Of a DNA stretch of 64,000 nucleotides, positions 20,036-27,952 are shown one piece after another. The position numbers were made by a program, and so were the translations under genes. Every line of letters starts with the position of its first letter. The first letter of the stretch is position 1. Source of the DNA: CAWAHD01 sp963781785. GTDB taxonomy: Bacteria > Planctomycetota > Planctomycetia > Isosphaerales > Isosphaeraceae. The stretch lies in contig CAWAHD010000002.1 in the NCBI GenBank assembly GCA_963781785.1, positions 868,001-932,000 of the forward strand, written 5' to 3'. Under the pieces are notes generated by a model. That model was not told the origin of the DNA. It ran no database searches and saw only the letters and a program-made list of their open reading frames with translations.

Positions 20036-21775
20036 ATGACAACCCCTCGACCAATCATCCAGGTTTGCGCTCTCGTCCTGGGCTCTTGCGCCGCCACATC
20101 CGCCATCGCCCAGGACGCCGACCTGATCCTCCATCATGGCAAGGTCGTCACCGTGGATCGCAGCTTCTCAATCCGCCAGGCCCTCGCAGTCAAGGGAGAC
20201 CGCCTGGTCAAGGTCGGCACCGATCAAGAGATCATGGAGATGCGCGGGCCGGCGACCGTGCTCGTTGATCTCCAAGGAAAGATGCTGCTGCCCGGCCTGA
20301 TCGATTCACACGCCCACCCCACCGACGCCTGCATGACCGAGTTCGACCACCGCGTTCCCGAGATGGAGACGATCGCCGACGTCCTCAATGACATCCACGG
20401 CCGCGCCGAGGCGCTGGGGCCCGGCAAGTGGGTCGTCGTCCGGCAGGTGTTCATCACCCGGCTCAAGGAACAGCGCTACCCGACCCGGTCCGAGCTTGAT
20501 CAGGCCGCCCCCAACAACCCGGTGCTGTTTGCAACCGGGCCCGATGCCTCGCTCAATTCGCTGGCACTCAAAATCAGCGGAATCGATTCAGACTTCCGTG
20601 TCGAAGGCGCGGGCAAGGTCGAGAAAGACCCTCTGACCGGCGAGCCGACCGGCATCCTCCGCAACTGCTCGCGCTATATCAAGGACGAGCCTTCGGACAA
20701 GAAGCCGACCGAACAAGACGTTGAGCGCCGGCTGATCGCGCTACTGAGCGACTATAACTCGGTCGGGATCACGTCGATCATCGACCGCGACGCCTCGATT
20801 CCGGCGATCGAACGGTACCAGCGGCTGCACAAAGCCGGTGCCCTCACGGTCCGGCTCGGCATTTCGCACCACGTCGAGACCATGGGCCCGCTCGACAAGG
20901 TCCTCGCCGAGATCCGGCGAGTGGGCGAACATCCGCTCCACGGCAGCGGCGACCCGCGGCTCCACATCATCGGAATCAAGACGTATCTCGACGGCGGAAT
21001 GCTCACCGGCAGCGCCTACATGCGAGAGCCCTGGGGCGTGAGCAAGATCTACGCGATCGATGACCCCACTTACCGCGGCGTGCTCTTCATCCCGCCCGAC
21101 CGTCTGACCGCGATCGTGCGAGCCACCGTCGCCGCCGGCCTGCAATTCACCGCCCATTCGGTGGGTGACGGCGCCGTGCACGCATTGCTTGACGCTTATG
21201 AACAGGTCAACAAGGAACAAACCATCGCGCCCACCCGCCCGTGCATTACACACTCCAACTTCATGAGCCGCGAGGCCATCGACAAGGCGGCCCGGCTGGG
21301 AGTCCTGGTTGACATCCAGCCGGCCTGGCTTTACCTCGATACGCGCACGCTTTCGGCCCATTTCGGCAACGCCCGCCTGCGCTACTTCCAGCCGCTCAAG
21401 ACTCTCTTCGAGGCCGGGGTGACCGCCGGCGGAGGCTCGGACCACATGCAGAAGATCGGCTCGTTCCGTTCGATAAACCCCTACAATCCGTTCCTCGGAA
21501 TGTGGATCACCGTCGCCCGGCGGGCCAAGGGCTACGACGGCCGGCTGCACCCCGAGGAAGCATTGACGCGAGAACAGGCGATCCGCTTCTATACGATCAA
21601 CAACGCCCGGATCATGTTTCTCGAAGACAAAATCGGATCGCTCGAACAGGGCAAGCAGGCCGACTTCGTGATCGTCGACCGCGACTTGCTCACCTGCCCG
21701 GAAGAGCAGATCAGGGAAGCCCGCGCGATCGCGACCTATCTCGACGGCAAGCCGGTCTTCAAACGAGAAAAATGA
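20036..21775 (+). CDS. Exported amidohydrolase (YtcJ/amidohydrolase-3 type)
   Basis: The protein has 579 residues with a signal peptide ending near SAIAQD. Family marks are ADLILHHGKVVTVDRSF, the metal-binding LLPGLIDSHAHPTDA, a TAHSVGDGAVHALLDAYEQ segment, THSNFMS, GGGSDHM and the C-terminal KIGSLEQGKQADFVIVDRDL. Such enzymes hydrolyse C-N bonds in amides or cyclic amides using a bound metal; the substrate is unknown. ATG 20036 follows GGAG and starts the signal peptide. The stop overlaps the ABC ATPase start (ATGA), so the enzyme and transporter are cotranscribed. It may process the compound that the transporter imports. Confidence 0.85.
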   Translation: MTTPRPIIQVCALVLGSCAATSAIAQDADLILHHGKVVTVDRSFSIRQALAVKGDRLVKVGTDQEIMEMRGPATVLVDLQGKMLLPGLIDSHAHPTDACMTEFDHRVPEMETIADVLNDIHGRAEALGPGKWVVVRQVFITRLKEQRYPTRSELDQAAPNNPVLFATGPDASLNSLALKISGIDSDFRVEGAGKVEKDPLTGEPTGILRNCSRYIKDEPSDKKPTEQDVERRLIALLSDYNSVGITSIIDRDASIPAIERYQRLHKAGALTVRLGISHHVETMGPLDKVLAEIRRVGEHPLHGSGDPRLHIIGIKTYLDGGMLTGSAYMREPWGVSKIYAIDDPTYRGVLFIPPDRLTAIVRATVAAGLQFTAHSVGDGAVHALLDAYEQVNKEQTIAPTRPCITHSNFMSREAIDKAARLGVLVDIQPAWLYLDTRTLSAHFGNARLRYFQPLKTLFEAGVTAGGGSDHMQKIGSFRSINPYNPFLGMWITVARRAKGYDGRLHPEEALTREQAIRFYTINNARIMFLEDKIGSLEQGKQADFVIVDRDLLTCPEEQIREARAIATYLDGKPVFKREK

Positions 21776-22527
21776 TGATCGAGCTGAAAGGCGTTGCGAA
21801 GTCATACGGCGGATCGGTCGTCCTCCACCGTGTCGACCTGACGATCGCCCCCGGCAAAACAACGGTGCTGATCGGACCGAGCGGCTGCGGCAAGTCGACG
21901 CTGCTTCGCTTGATGATCGGCCTGGTTCAACCCGACTCGGGCACGATCCGGATCGGGGAAACCGAGCTGACCAGGGCGACGGTGCTCGAACTCCGCCGGG
22001 GGTTCGGTTATGTGATCCAGGACGGCGGCCTGTTTCCCCATTTGAATGCTCGGGACAACGTGGTCTTGATGGCCCGTTACCTCGGCTGGGAGCCCCCCAG
22101 GATCACGAGCCGGCTCGCCGAGCTCGCCGAGCTGACGCGCTTTCCCGACGACGGGCTGGGCCGGTTCCCGGTCGAGCTCTCGGGCGGCCAGCGCCAGCGC
22201 GTGAGCCTGATGCGCGCTTTAATGCTCGATCCCAGGATCGTGCTGCTCGACGAGCCGCTGGGCGCGCTCGACCCCATGGTCCGCGCCGAGCTTCAGGACG
22301 ACCTGCGCACCATCTTTCGATCGCTCGACAAGACCGTCGTCATGGTCACCCACGACCTGGCCGAGGCGGGCTGGTTCGGCGACGAGATCATCTTGCTGAA
22401 AAGCGGCCGGATCATCCAGCGGGGGACCCTCGGGGCACTGGTCGATCGACCGGCGGAGCCGTTCGTCACCCAGTTCGTGAGCGCCCAGCGCCAGCTCGTG
22501 GAGCTCAGGGCAGGGGAGGGCCGCTGA
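21772..22527 (+). CDS. ABC transporter ATP-binding protein, betaine/OpuCA type
   Basis: The protein has 251 residues. Walker A is GPSGCGKST near residue 36, the Q-loop VIQDGGLFPHL, signature LSGGQRQRV, Walker B RIVLLDEPLGALD and H-loop THD. It is the short form without the C-terminal CBS domains of long OpuCA. ATG 21772 overlaps the amidohydrolase stop and a second ATG follows at 21775. Its own stop overlaps the next start (TGATG at 22525-22529). It powers the membrane partner encoded next, which belongs to the osmoprotectant/betaine uptake class. Confidence 0.92.
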   Translation: MMIELKGVAKSYGGSVVLHRVDLTIAPGKTTVLIGPSGCGKSTLLRLMIGLVQPDSGTIRIGETELTRATVLELRRGFGYVIQDGGLFPHLNARDNVVLMARYLGWEPPRITSRLAELAELTRFPDDGLGRFPVELSGGQRQRVSLMRALMLDPRIVLLDEPLGALDPMVRAELQDDLRTIFRSLDKTVVMVTHDLAEAGWFGDEIILLKSGRIIQRGTLGALVDRPAEPFVTQFVSAQRQLVELRAGEGR

Positions 22528-24002
22528 TGCAATGCCTCGCTCTGCTTCTGGCACTGGCACTCACCACCCAGCGAACCGACCCGACCATCCGCGTCGGGTC
22601 GAAGGTCTTCACCGAGTCGGTGATCCTGGGCGAGATCGGCAAATGCCTGATCCGCGAGGCCGGCGTGCCCGTCGCGCACCGCCGCGAGCTGGGGGGAACG
22701 CAGGTCCTCTTCCATGCTCTGCTGGCCGGCGAGATCGATGTTTATCCCGAGTACACCGGCACGATCTCGGGTGAGATCCTGGCGGACAAGAACATCCGCG
22801 ACGAGGCAGCTCTGCGATCGGCCCTGGCGGCGCGCGGCGTGGGCATGAGCCGGCCGCTTGGCTTTGACGACAAGTACGCCATCGGCATGCTCGAGGAATT
22901 TGCCGCGCGGACGGGAATGGCCCATCTCTCCGACCTGGCGCGGCACCCGGGTCTGAAGCTGGGATTCAGCAATGAATTCATGAACCGCGCTGACGGCTGG
23001 CCCGGACTGCGCGATTTCTATCACCTGCCTCAGCTCGACGTCCGCGGGCTCGACCACGATCTCGCCTACCGCGCCCTGGCCAATCAAGAGATCGGCGCGA
23101 CCGACCTGTATTCCACCGACGCCGAGATCAAGGAGTACAACCTGCGCGTGCTCGACGACGACCGGCACTTTTTTCCGTCGTATCAGTGCGTCTGGCTCTA
23201 CCGTGTCGACCTCAAGGATCGATCGCCCGCGGCGCTCGCGGCGATCGAGCGATCGGAGGGCACGATCACCACGGCGGAGATGACCGCCATGAACGCCCGG
23301 GCCAAGCTCAACCGCGTGCCCGAAGACCGCGTGGCGGCCGATTTCGTCGCGGAGGAATTCGGGTTCGAGCCCGTCATGACCTCGGACACGCTCCTCCAGC
23401 GGCTGTTGACCCATCTGCGCGAACACCTCTCGCTGGTCGCGATCTCGCTGGCGGCGGCGATTGCCGTGTCGATCCCGCTGGGAATCCTGGCTGCGCGCCG
23501 GCCCCGGCTGGGACCGATCATCCTGTCGGCGACCGGGCTGATCCAGACGATTCCCTCGCTGGCGCTTTTGGTCTTCATGATCCCCTGGCTGGGGATCGGG
23601 GCTCGACCCGCGGTCGTCGCACTTTTTCTCTACAGCCTCTTGCCGATCGTCCGCAACACGGCCACCGGCCTGCGCGATATCCCGCCGTCGCTCCTCGAAT
23701 CGGCCCAGGCCCTGGGGCTGCCCGCGCGTGCCCGGCTCTGGCGGATCGAGCTGCCGCTGGCCTCGCGGGCAATTCTCGGCGGAATCAAGACGGCTGCGGT
23801 CATCAACGTCGGCACGGCAACGATCGGAGCACTGATCGGCGCCGGCGGCTTCGGCCAGCCGATCTTGACCGGCATCCGCCGCGACGACCTGTTCATGATC
23901 GTATTCGAAGGCGCGATCCCCGCTGCCTTCTTGGCGCTTGCTGTTCAGGGCGCGTTCGACCTCGCCGAACGATGGCTCGTGCCACGTGGGCTAAGGCTCT
24001 GA
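22527..24002 (+). CDS. Fused substrate-binding protein and permease, OpuC/OsmF type
   Basis: The protein has 491 residues. Residues about 1-290 are a quaternary-amine binding domain (IRVGSKVFTESVILGEI, GGTQVLFHALLAGEIDVYPEYTGT-type start, IGATDLYSTDAEIKEYNL). Residues about 295-490 are a BPD_transp_1 permease with several helices and the EAA-like loop SAQALGLPARARLWRIELP. A short leading hydrophobic segment probably exports the binding domain. This SBD-then-TMD order is one known arrangement in the betaine/choline class. The stop lies five bases from the stop of egtD, which runs the opposite way. The ligand is likely a trimethylammonium-type compound; the neighbours make ergothioneine or hercynine a candidate. 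Confidence 0.87.
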   Translation: MQCLALLLALALTTQRTDPTIRVGSKVFTESVILGEIGKCLIREAGVPVAHRRELGGTQVLFHALLAGEIDVYPEYTGTISGEILADKNIRDEAALRSALAARGVGMSRPLGFDDKYAIGMLEEFAARTGMAHLSDLARHPGLKLGFSNEFMNRADGWPGLRDFYHLPQLDVRGLDHDLAYRALANQEIGATDLYSTDAEIKEYNLRVLDDDRHFFPSYQCVWLYRVDLKDRSPAALAAIERSEGTITTAEMTAMNARAKLNRVPEDRVAADFVAEEFGFEPVMTSDTLLQRLLTHLREHLSLVAISLAAAIAVSIPLGILAARRPRLGPIILSATGLIQTIPSLALLVFMIPWLGIGARPAVVALFLYSLLPIVRNTATGLRDIPPSLLESAQALGLPARARLWRIELPLASRAILGGIKTAAVINVGTATIGALIGAGGFGQPILTGIRRDDLFMIVFEGAIPAAFLALAVQGAFDLAERWLVPRGLRL

Positions 24003-24007
24003 TCGGC

Positions 24008-24983
24008 TCAGTCAACCACCAGATACTGGACGGCGAAGTAGCCCTTCGGGTCCTGCCACTGTTGCGCCAGCCGGAACCCGGCCCGCGACGTCAGGTGACC
24101 GAAACTGGCCAGCGAGTATTTGTACGAGTATTCGGTGAGAATCGTCTCGCCCTCACCGAACAAGAACGTCGCGCCGCCGATCAAGACAGCCTGGGACCTC
24201 AGGCTCACAAGATGCATCTCGACCCGCTCCTTCGATCGCACGTAGTCAGCGCGGTGGGCAAATCCGTCGATGTCGATTTCGGCATCCAGCTCGCCGTTGA
24301 TGCGGTAGAGAACATTCAGGTTGAACGCTGCGGTGACGCCCAGGCTGTCGTTGTATGCCGGCCACACGATCGATTCGTCCTTATCGAGGTCAAACCCGAT
24401 CAAGAGCCCTCCGCCCTCGCCCACGAGCCAGGCGATCGAAGACAGGAGCCGGACGGCCGCCCCAGGGCTGAAGTTGCCGATCGTCGAGCCCGGAAAATAA
24501 ACGACCCGGCGCGCCCCGGGATTGCCGGTCTCCGGCAGCAGAAAGGGGGCTGTGAAATCCGCATGCACCGGCAGGATTTTGAGCCCGGGAAAGCGGCCCG
24601 CCAGGTCGCGGGCTGACCGCTCCAAGGGCCCGCTCGCCACGTCGATCGGCAGATACGCCCGCGGCGCGTGCAGATGCTCGAGCAGCCAGACGCGTCTTCT
24701 GCGCGACTCCGCTGCCAAACTCGATCAGCTCGCAGTCCGGTCCGACGGCGTCGGCCATCGCCGGCGCACTCGCGCCGAAGATCGCCAGCTCGGTCCGCGT
24801 GAGGTAATACTCGTCGAGGCCGCAGATCTCGTCGAATAGCGCCGAGCCCCGCTCATCGTAGAAATACTTGCAGGGGATCTCCTTCTGGAGCCGGCCCAGC
24901 CCCGCGGCGACGTCTTTCAAGAATCGCTTGTTCCATGTGATCATCCCTTCGTGGCGGGAGACCGTAATGCTTGGTGGAGTCAT
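24008..24983 (-). CDS. egtD: L-histidine N-alpha-methyltransferase EgtD, frameshifted
   Basis: About 324 residues, the normal EgtD length, if one base is removed near 24686. The N-terminal frame carries KYFYDERGSALFDEICGLDEYYLTRTE and ELIEFGSG (SAM site). The C-terminal frame carries LPIDVASGPLERSARDLA, RRVVYFPGSTIGNFSPG, LLIGFDLDKD and YSYKYSLASF. EgtD methylates histidine three times to hercynine, the first step to ergothioneine. On the plus strand the break is an extra C in GCAGCCAGACG. The ATG at 24983 overlaps the egtB stop, so the two form an operon. Confidence 0.87.
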
Positions 24984-26290
24984 GCGTCTTTCGCCAGTCG
25001 AATCCCCGTGAACTGCCAGCGAGCCTCGGGGCGAAAAAAGTTACGGTAGGTTGCCCTGATGTGCGAGCCCGGGGTCGCGCATGAGCCGCCCCGAAGGACG
25101 AGCTGATTGCACATGAACTTCGCGTTGTACTCTCCGAGTGCCCCGGCCGCCGTCCGCAAACCGGGGTAGGGCGTATACGGACTTCCAGTCCATTCCCAAA
25201 CGTCGCCGAAACACTGAGCAATCCCCGGGCCAATCACGGCCGCCTGGGGGTGAAAATGGCCGCTTTCGAGGAAATTCCCGGTCCGCTCCTGGCCGGCCAC
25301 TGCCGACTCCCACTCGGCTTCCGTCGGTAAGCGCGCCCCGGCCCAGCGGGCAAGGCATCGGCCTCGTAATAGCTCAGGTGGCACACCGGCTCTGCCGGGT
25401 CGACGCGGCGGAAACCCGCCCAGGGTCGAGAGCCACCACGAGCCGCCATTTTTTTCCCAGTACAAGGGCGCATTCCACTGCCCGGATTGCGCAGCATTCC
25501 AGCCATCGGAAAGCCAGAGCTCGGGACGCGCATACCCGCCATCGCCCATGAAGGCCAGATATTCCCCGCTGGTCACCAGGCCGGCGCCGAGCTCGAAAGG
25601 CTCCAGGTAGACACGATGGCGGGGGCCCTCGTTGTCAAAGGCAAACGCGTCCCCCTCGTGGCCAATCCATTCCAGGCCGCCGGGGAAGAACAACCACTCC
25701 ATGGGCGCCGGCTCGACATTCGAGGGTCTGGCCACGCCGTCGCGATAAGCTGGCCGGAGCGGGTTTTGCAGGAGCGCGTGCTTGATGTCGGTGATGATCA
25801 GCTCCTGGTGCTGCTGCTCATGGTTCAGGCCGAGCTCGATCACGGCCTGGACAGCCGTCCCCGGCGTTTCACTCACCGACTCGAGGTACGCCTCCATCGC
25901 TCGATCAACGAACGAGCGATAGGCGTGAACCTCTGCCAGCGACGGCCGCGTGATCAACCCGCGACGAGACCGCGGCAGGCGGTCGCCGACCGCGTTGTAA
26001 TACGAATTAAAAAGGTAGCAGAATGACGGCTGAAAGACCTCGTAGCCGCTCAAGGAATCCGCCAGCACAAACGTTTCGAAGAACCAGGTCGTGTGCGCCA
26101 GATGCCACTTGACCGGGCTCGCATCGGGCATCGACTGGACCTGGCAATCCTCGACGCTGAGCGGCTGGGCGAGCCGCTCGGTCATCTTGCGGATGGCCCG
26201 AAAACGCCCGAGCAATCGAGCCGCCGCGGGTGCCTGTTCGCACGGAACGTCATTCTCGGCCGATTGGGTTGTTCCGATGGACGGCGACAT
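24980..26290 (-). CDS. egtB: Ergothioneine biosynthesis protein EgtB, locally frame-scrambled
   Basis: The protein has 436 residues. The DinB-like N-terminal domain holds WHLAHTTWFFE and the iron ligand motif LNHEQQHQELIITD. The C-terminal FGE-sulfatase domain holds GARLPTEAEWE, FGDVWEWTGSPY and LRGGSCATPGSHIRATYRNFF. EgtB joins hercynine to a thiol donor and oxygen to make the sulfoxide intermediate. Around 25349-25428 the translated segment is unrelated, while the neighbouring frame reads RRVDPAEPVCHLSYYEADA as expected, so two compensating single-base errors flank it. No egtE-like lyase is nearby. Confidence 0.88.
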   Translation of the reverse strand: MSPSIGTTQSAENDVPCEQAPAAARLLGRFRAIRKMTERLAQPLSVEDCQVQSMPDASPVKWHLAHTTWFFETFVLADSLSGYEVFQPSFCYLFNSYYNAVGDRLPRSRRGLITRPSLAEVHAYRSFVDRAMEAYLESVSETPGTAVQAVIELGLNHEQQHQELIITDIKHALLQNPLRPAYRDGVARPSNVEPAPMEWLFFPGGLEWIGHEGDAFAFDNEGPRHRVYLEPFELGAGLVTSGEYLAFMGDGGYARPELWLSDGWNAAQSGQWNAPLYWEKNGGSWWLSTLGGFPPRRPGRAGVPPELLRGRCLARWAGARLPTEAEWESAVAGQERTGNFLESGHFHPQAAVIGPGIAQCFGDVWEWTGSPYTPYPGLRTAAGALGEYNAKFMCNQLVLRGGSCATPGSHIRATYRNFFRPEARWQFTGIRLAKDA

Positions 26291-26647
26291 CGGGAAATCT
26301 CCACGAGGAGTCAGGCGGGTGGCACATCCGCGCCGGCCAGCACCCGTTTGTCATAGCATTGTCACTCGCCGGGCCTCATTGCTAGCCCCCTGCGCCTTCA
26401 GGCGAGTTCGTGGGCCGGGGCCATGCAACTCCCGGGCCGATCGGGGTGCTTTCGCGGCGCCCTGGGGACGCCCGAATCCCGTTCGTCCGGGACACGCGGC
26501 TTTACAGGCTGGTTCGGTACGAATAACATCAAAGTGGATCGTCCAGAGCGCCGGGTCGTCTCGTCTGCCGTCAGGCGGACCGTCGGCTCGTCGGCATTTC
26601 GTGTTTTGGAATCTTGACCCGTCCCAATCGCGGAATCGAGGCCGGAA
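26291..26647. other. Divergent intergenic region between egtB and the WXG100-like gene
   Basis: These 357 bases should carry promoters for both directions. No convincing -35/-10 pair, operator or RNA gene was seen. Confidence 0.4.
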
Positions 26648-26922
26648 ATGTCTCAAGCCATCGTCAATCCGGAAGAGCTGCGCCGGTTCGCCGCCCGTCT
26701 CAAGCAGTTCAACAACGAGATGATCGGCCAGTTATCCACCCTGCACGGGCAACTGGCGGGGCTCAGCCAGACCTGGCGCGACCGGGAGCACGATAAATTC
26801 GTCGAGGAATTCGAGCAGATGCCTCCAGGTGATGAAGCGGTTCACCGAAGTCGACCAACCAGCACATCCCGTTCCTGCTGCGTAAGGCAGAGCGGATCGA
26901 GGAATACCTGCAACAGCGATAG
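26648..26922 (+). CDS. WXG100-like small helical protein, frameshifted
   Basis: About 90 residues once two extra bases (near 26823 and 26860) are removed. The N-terminal half reads MSQAIVNPEELRRFAARLKQ, then LSTLHGQLAGLSQTWRDREH and DKFVEEFEQM; the C-terminal half reads VMKRFTEVDQ, then HIPFLLRKAERIEEYLQQR. Size, helical-hairpin pattern and the central Trp turn fit the WXG100/EsxA superfamily, although the third motif residue is Asp (W-R-D) instead of Gly. WXG100 proteins are the small substrates or structural partners of type VII secretion. Three co-directional genes follow, ending in an EssC-like ATPase. Both breaks are extra C bases, the second in CCAGCACATC. Confidence 0.72.
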
Positions 26923-26932
26923 GAACCCCGCG

Positions 26933-27601
26933 ATGAGCCGATCAGCCAATGTCCTTTCCACCCAGACGCTGAAGGATTTCAAGATGGTGATGTGCAATTT
27001 CGCCGAGGAGGCGCGGAACTCGCTCAGCGGGGTCGATATGGAGCTGAGGCGCATGCGCGATTGGCTCGAGCGCGACCAGCTTGGCTACTGGCAGTCGCAG
27101 GTGAAGAAGCGGCAGGAAGACCTCATGCAGGCGCGAGCCGACCTGCACAAGCGGAAGATCTCGCAGCAGGGCAGCGAGGCGGTCTCCGACGCCGAGCAGA
27201 AAGAGGCCCTGCGCGTCGCCCAGCGGCGGCTGCAAGTCGCCGAAGAAAAGGTGCAGATCGTCCGCAAGCTGATCCCCCAGCTTCACCACGCCATCGACGA
27301 GTACCACTCGCATTCCCAGCCGCTGGGCGATCATCTTTCCGGTGGTTTTGAGAAGAGCCTGTTCACGATGGACAAGATGATCGGCGCGCTCGACGCGTAC
27401 CTGGCGCTCAAGGCCCCGGGCGGCCCCCGGCTGGATTCCGCCCAGGCGTCCGGCCCGGCATCCTCAGGCAGCCAGGCGACCTCCGGGCAAACAACAACCT
27501 CCGGCGAGCCCCCGAGCGCAGAGCCGGCGACGACCCAATCGGAAAAACGGCAAGAGACCGCCTCGCCGGAAAGCGAGCCCGCGGTCTCGGGGAGGGTGTA
27601 A
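26933..27601 (+). CDS. Coiled-coil protein of the type VII-like locus
   Basis: The protein has 222 residues and an intact frame. Residues about 30-160 are highly helical and charged (AEQKEALRVAQRRLQVAEEK and similar), predicted to form coiled coils. A C-terminal tail of about 60 residues is rich in Ser, Thr, Gly, Pro and Glu. No signal peptide or membrane span is visible. The start lies ten bases after the WXG100-like stop, and the stop (TAA 27599-27601) abuts the next ATG. I do not recognise the family. Position and helical nature suggest a secretion partner or substrate of the FtsK-like ATPase. Confidence 0.75.
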   Translation: MSRSANVLSTQTLKDFKMVMCNFAEEARNSLSGVDMELRRMRDWLERDQLGYWQSQVKKRQEDLMQARADLHKRKISQQGSEAVSDAEQKEALRVAQRRLQVAEEKVQIVRKLIPQLHHAIDEYHSHSQPLGDHLSGGFEKSLFTMDKMIGALDAYLALKAPGGPRLDSAQASGPASSGSQATSGQTTTSGEPPSAEPATTQSEKRQETASPESEPAVSGRV

Positions 27602-27814
27602 ATGAGCGCTCATTCCGGACGTCTTCAGCACTCGCTCAAACATCTCAGGGAACAATGGGATATCGCCCTGGATACCTGGGACGACCCTGCCTCGCGCGAC
27701 TTCGAGAAGATCCACTTGATTCCGCTTGAGCAAACGACCAAGAACGCGATCACCGGCATGGAAAAGCTGTCGGAGGCCCTCGGGAAGATCCGGGCGCAGT
27801 GCAGGGAAGATTGA
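27602..27814 (+). CDS. Small helical protein of the type VII-like locus
   Basis: A 70-residue protein beginning MSAHSGRLQHSLKHLREQWD and containing TKNAITGMEKLSEALGKIRA. It starts on the base after the preceding stop, so translation is probably coupled. It has no membrane span or signal. Its length and two-helix pattern around a short Trp/Asp/Pro turn recall EsxA-sized proteins, but no WXG motif is present. The function is unknown. Confidence 0.7.
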   Translation: MSAHSGRLQHSLKHLREQWDIALDTWDDPASRDFEKIHLIPLEQTTKNAITGMEKLSEALGKIRAQCRED

Positions 27815-27913
27815 TCGCCCGAGGCGCCCCGGGTCAGAGTCTGTCCCGTAAGCAAAACCATCATCCGTCCCGCTCGACCTGGGTGAGAACAACCAGCCAG
27901 AGCGACCACGTAG

Positions 27914-27932
27914 CGGCGGCTCGCGGCCGCCG
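27914..27932 (+). promoter_or_regulatory. GC hairpin in the gap before the FtsK-like gene
   Basis: CGGCGGC and GCCGCCG form a perfect 7-bp stem with a 5-base loop, 20 bases upstream of the ATG at 27953. There is no U-run after it, so it is not a standard terminator. It might adjust expression between the small genes and the ATPase gene. Confidence 0.35.
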
Positions 27933-27952
27933 TTAAACAGGACCTGGGAACC

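Noticed and set aside
20741..21862. Long minus-strand open frame of 373 codons
   Set aside because: It lies antisense to the amidohydrolase, which has clear motifs. The frame is open only because of GC-rich codon structure and shows no domain.
22293..23426. Minus-strand open frame of 377 codons
   Set aside because: It is antisense to the ABC transporter genes; the transporter motifs are unambiguous and this frame has none.
22527..24002. Direct naming as the ergothioneine importer EgtU
   Set aside because: Domain order is reversed relative to EgtU, and ligand residues cannot be assigned without a structure. It is kept only as a hypothesis.
26648..26922. Two separate short genes in place of one WXG100-like gene
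   Set aside because: Removing two single extra bases gives one continuous protein of the expected size and helical pattern.
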